DNA from: Rhizophlyctis rosea
Lineage: Eukaryota > Chytridiomycota > Chytridiomycetes > Rhizophlyctidales > Rhizophlyctidaceae
Reading direction: 5' to 3'
NCBI GenBank assembly: GCA_027596075.1
Contig: JADGJC010000070.1
Span: 62,001 to 126,000 of the forward strand
DNA: 64,000 bases
Shown: positions 61,364 to 64,000 of the stretch, piece by piece
Position numbering within the stretch: the first letter of the stretch is position 1
Layout of the letters: every line of letters starts with the position of its first letter
Position numbers and translations under genes: made by a program
The notes under the pieces: generated by a model
Seen by the model: only the letters and a program-made list of their open reading frames with translations
Database searches by the model: none
Told to the model about the DNA's origin: nothing

Positions 61364-63964
61364 ATGACAACATCCACCACCTCCCGCCCAACAACACCAA
61401 CAACTCTTTCCCGAGCTTCCCGCAGTTCCCAGCGAGCATCCTCGTCCTCCACACTCAACCAAACAGTCAGCTACATCCGCACTCGCAAGGACTTCTCCGC
61501 ATACAAAGCATTGAAAGCCCGAGAGAAAAAGCTCGACGATGAGCGGAAGCAGACAATCAAGCACTTGCGGGAGAGCATGGGGGTTGACGACGAAGATGTG
61601 CCGGAAGTGGCGGCCAGATTGAAGATCTTTGCGGATGAGGAGAAAAGTTCAGCAGGCAAAATCGGTGCGAACGGGGTGGGGAAAGCGGGTTCGATTCAAC
61701 TTCAGGCTGGGAAAAAGGAGAGCGCTTTTTGGGAGGAGATGGCTGATGTGAACATCACTATTGATCAAGCTGTATCTACACCGTCTGATCAGGCAGCGGC
61801 GCAACACACAAAGGTAAAATCATTTCCCAGTAGTCGCGAGTCACTGTCACCTTCAAGAAATAGTGTAGTAGGTGGAAAGGGGTTGAAAAGAGGGGACGAC
61901 TCATCAAAGTCGGGAACTTTCTTTCCGAGGGCAAGGTCTATTAGTCCTAACGTTAGGACCGCCCCACCAGCGGTAGAAGATTTTGGACGGCTGTCAATCC
62001 ATAACCCACAACGAAAAGCTTCTGCCAATCCACTGTCCAGTCCCCTAGTAACAGCACCCAGCCCGCTCCTCAGAAAAGTCTCCCGTGTAGGAGCGAATTA
62101 TACACCCGGAACCATGACGCCATCCAGTGATACACAATCGCGCGAGGGTTCGCTCTCGTCTCTTAGCCCCATAATGACGAGACAAGCTTCCTCACATCAC
62201 CGCATGTCCCTCGCTACTCCGTCGTTCCCACGTTCTCCGTCAGGAACGCGTGAAAGACAGTCCATATCAACCACCATAGCTGCCGCATCGTCCTTCCAAC
62301 GGAATCAATCCTCCGCCACCTTCAACGACCGCCGAATCTCGAATTCCAGTCGTACGCAGTCCACCACTGGTCCATTGGATCGACGTCGTTCTTCTGCTTT
62401 TGGACGTGGAGGATTAATCAGACGACCCTCCGAAACCGGTCGACGACCTTCAGAATCTGGCCGGAAGTCCTCCATCCTCCATAAAACGATATCTAACACC
62501 TTCACCGCACCCACCGACCAACCAGACCCAACCGCATCCCGCCACCAATCCCGAAAACCCACCTCCCACCGCCTCCGCCGCACCGCCCGCATGGTCGGAC
62601 ATGCCGTCCACCTAATCAAATTCCTCTCCCGCGTCTGCAAGAACCCAATCGACTGGGACTGGCACTACGACCCTCCAACGAGTCTTACGGGTCCATCTCC
62701 AACAACTTCCGATCAGAACGGTCACGCAACACTGACGAATAGTCATGACCTCTTTGGAGTGCGGAAGTTGTTTGAGTCGAAACATTTTGCAGGGTATTTG
62801 GATCCGGATATGCGGATGTTATTTCGGAAGGAGGAGGTGGAGCGGACAAAAGCGGATCTGGATCGGATGCTGATGTGGTGTGGGAAGATGGATGGGTTGG
62901 CCAAGTATCATCCGGAATTGCAAGTAGGGTTTATTGAAGAAATTCTCATCCTTTCCGAGAGCATCCACACTGAATTGATATATCTGTACAGCGTCGCCTT
63001 CTGAAACAAGCCCGTTATGAACGCCACCAACCCAACCGACTTATTCTGCGCGAAGGACAAAAAGCCATGAATTTTTATATCATTTTGGATGGAGAAGTGG
63101 AAGAGACCAAGATCGATCGTGCACAGGTTATCATTGCCCGAGAGAAGTCGTTGGCGCTGGCGGCATATAGTCAGGGAAAGAAGTCGATATCACATGGTGG
63201 TGAACATGAAGAGGATGAAGAGAAAGTGCCAAAGCAGGGAATAAATAGGGCGAAAGTTGGGTTTCGGTTGAGTGAGGTTTCGGTAGTCGAACATAATGAA
63301 GGAAATGATGCTGCAATGCCAGGTGCAACAGACAACACGCACGATGAGACTTTGGAAACAGACCTATCAAAAGGATCCAGCATTACCGAGCCCAGCACGA
63401 AGCCCGTCCCTAAAAGTCGTGTAAGAATGGTTGCAGAGGGTTCCGTGGAGGGACTTGATCGTAGTCGGTATATGGGTGACTCGCCTCGGATGAGTACGGA
63501 GCAGTCGGCCTTGGCGGAGGATATCCGGGCCTTGGATGAGGAATTAACAAAAGCTTACACTTCACGGTTGCAAAGGAGGGGTGCTGGAGGTATGTCATGA
63601 GAAGGATCCCCCTTAAAAATAGTTTCCCTTCCAAAATGAGCAAAGAACATTTGATTGATTAATGTTACAATACAGAAACTTTTGGCGACTCCGCCATTCT
63701 AACCCACACGGACCGACAAAGTTCCTTCACCACAACTCGCACGAGCGAGTTCTTGGTCATAGATGCTGACGAATTTCTTGCGGTGGTATCCGGATTCGTG
63801 GATGATGATACGGCACATAAGATGGAGGTTATTCGATCTTTGGAGGTTTTCAAGACTCTTGGGAGTGAAGATGAGATTGCACGGACTTGTGGGATGCAGA
63901 AATTCAAGAGTGAGAAGGCGGTGGTGGTGGAGGGTGGGAGGAGTGAGAGTTTGTATTTTATCAG
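61364..63964 (+). CDS. cyclic-nucleotide-binding-domain protein (CNBD2-like), 3' end outside the window
   Basis: Exons 61364..62923, 62992..63589 and 63676..63964 are seen; a donor (GTAAGT) at 63965 shows the gene continues. The first about 380 residues are Ser/Arg/Thr-rich and disordered with a short coiled coil (YKALKAREKKLDDERK). A basic helix (HAVHLIKFLSRVCKN) recalls the region before the first domain of CNBD2-type proteins. CNBD 1 begins around NRLILREGQKAMNFYIILDGEVE. It is interrupted by about 170 low-complexity residues and resumes at ETFGDSAIL..DRQSS, the phosphate-binding cassette, in which the usual FGE glutamate is Asp; it ends FLVIDADEF. A second CNBD starts at the window edge (FKSEKAVVVEGG, LYFI). 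Family role: cAMP/cGMP sensing; CNBD2 is linked to sperm. Head-to-head with the dynein-NACHT gene, which suggests co-expression (inference). Confidence 0.8.
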
Positions 63965-64000
63965 GTAAGTTAGCTAGGATTCACTGCACGCATGTTGCAT

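Noticed and set aside
1..64000. CRISPR array, integrated virus, intact retrotransposon
   Set aside because: No regularly spaced repeats, no viral hallmark genes and no reverse transcriptase or integrase motifs were seen in any frame inspected.

Overview
The window looks like a contig from a flagellated (zoosporic) fungus, probably a chytrid-like lineage. Genes are dense and cut by short introns (mostly about 50-115 bases, GT..AG, donors mostly GTRNGT). Fungal families (a Cft1/CPSF1 subunit, a Pcl-type cyclin, a SOK1/TCP11 protein, a KA1-tailed kinase, a small PTEHGG-repeat protein) sit beside families tied to cilia and flagella (an ARL13-type GTPase, a dynein heavy-chain-like protein). No rRNA, tRNA, CRISPR array, intact transposon or prokaryotic operon was seen. 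Species cannot be named from sequence alone. Three 10-N scaffold gaps (9803, 23766, 44177) have unknown true lengths.

Layout. 1-4.5 kb: a Cys/Gly-rich single-pass membrane protein (+) and an SLC13-type permease with two RCK_C domains (-). 6.3-13 kb: the 20-exon CPSF1/Cft1 gene (+), convergent with a KA1 serine/threonine kinase (-, 13.7-16.3 kb). 18.5-19.5 kb: a Pcl-like cyclin (+). 19.5-25.6 kb: a gene-poor island with a gap, a strong hairpin and an abnormally GC-rich patch. 25.6-28.5 kb: a TCP11/SOK1 protein (+). 29.9-33.4 kb: an ARL13-like GTPase with a very long disordered tail (-). 34.3-36.8 kb: an unrecognised five-helix membrane protein (+). 37.2-37.7 kb: a small triple-repeat protein (-). 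37.7-40.2 kb: degraded coding remnants. 40.26-60.97 kb: one giant gene (-). 61.36 kb to the window end: a cyclic-nucleotide-binding-domain protein (+), truncated by the window.

The main discovery candidate is the giant gene. Following splice sites exon by exon keeps one open frame from a dynein heavy-chain N-terminus through AAA1-AAA6, stalk and the dynein C-terminal domain. The frame then runs, in the same uninterrupted last exon, into a DUF4062-like domain, a NACHT NTPase and WD40 repeats, about 6,670 residues in all. An F-box-like segment lies between stalk and AAA5. Several dynein ATPase motifs are degenerate, so it reads as a non-motor pseudo-dynein fused to an NLR/STAND-type switch. It faces a cNMP-binding gene across a 397-base shared promoter. 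TCP11 and ARL13-like genes lie in the same 39 kb, suggesting (by inference) a flagellum/cAMP-signalling neighbourhood.
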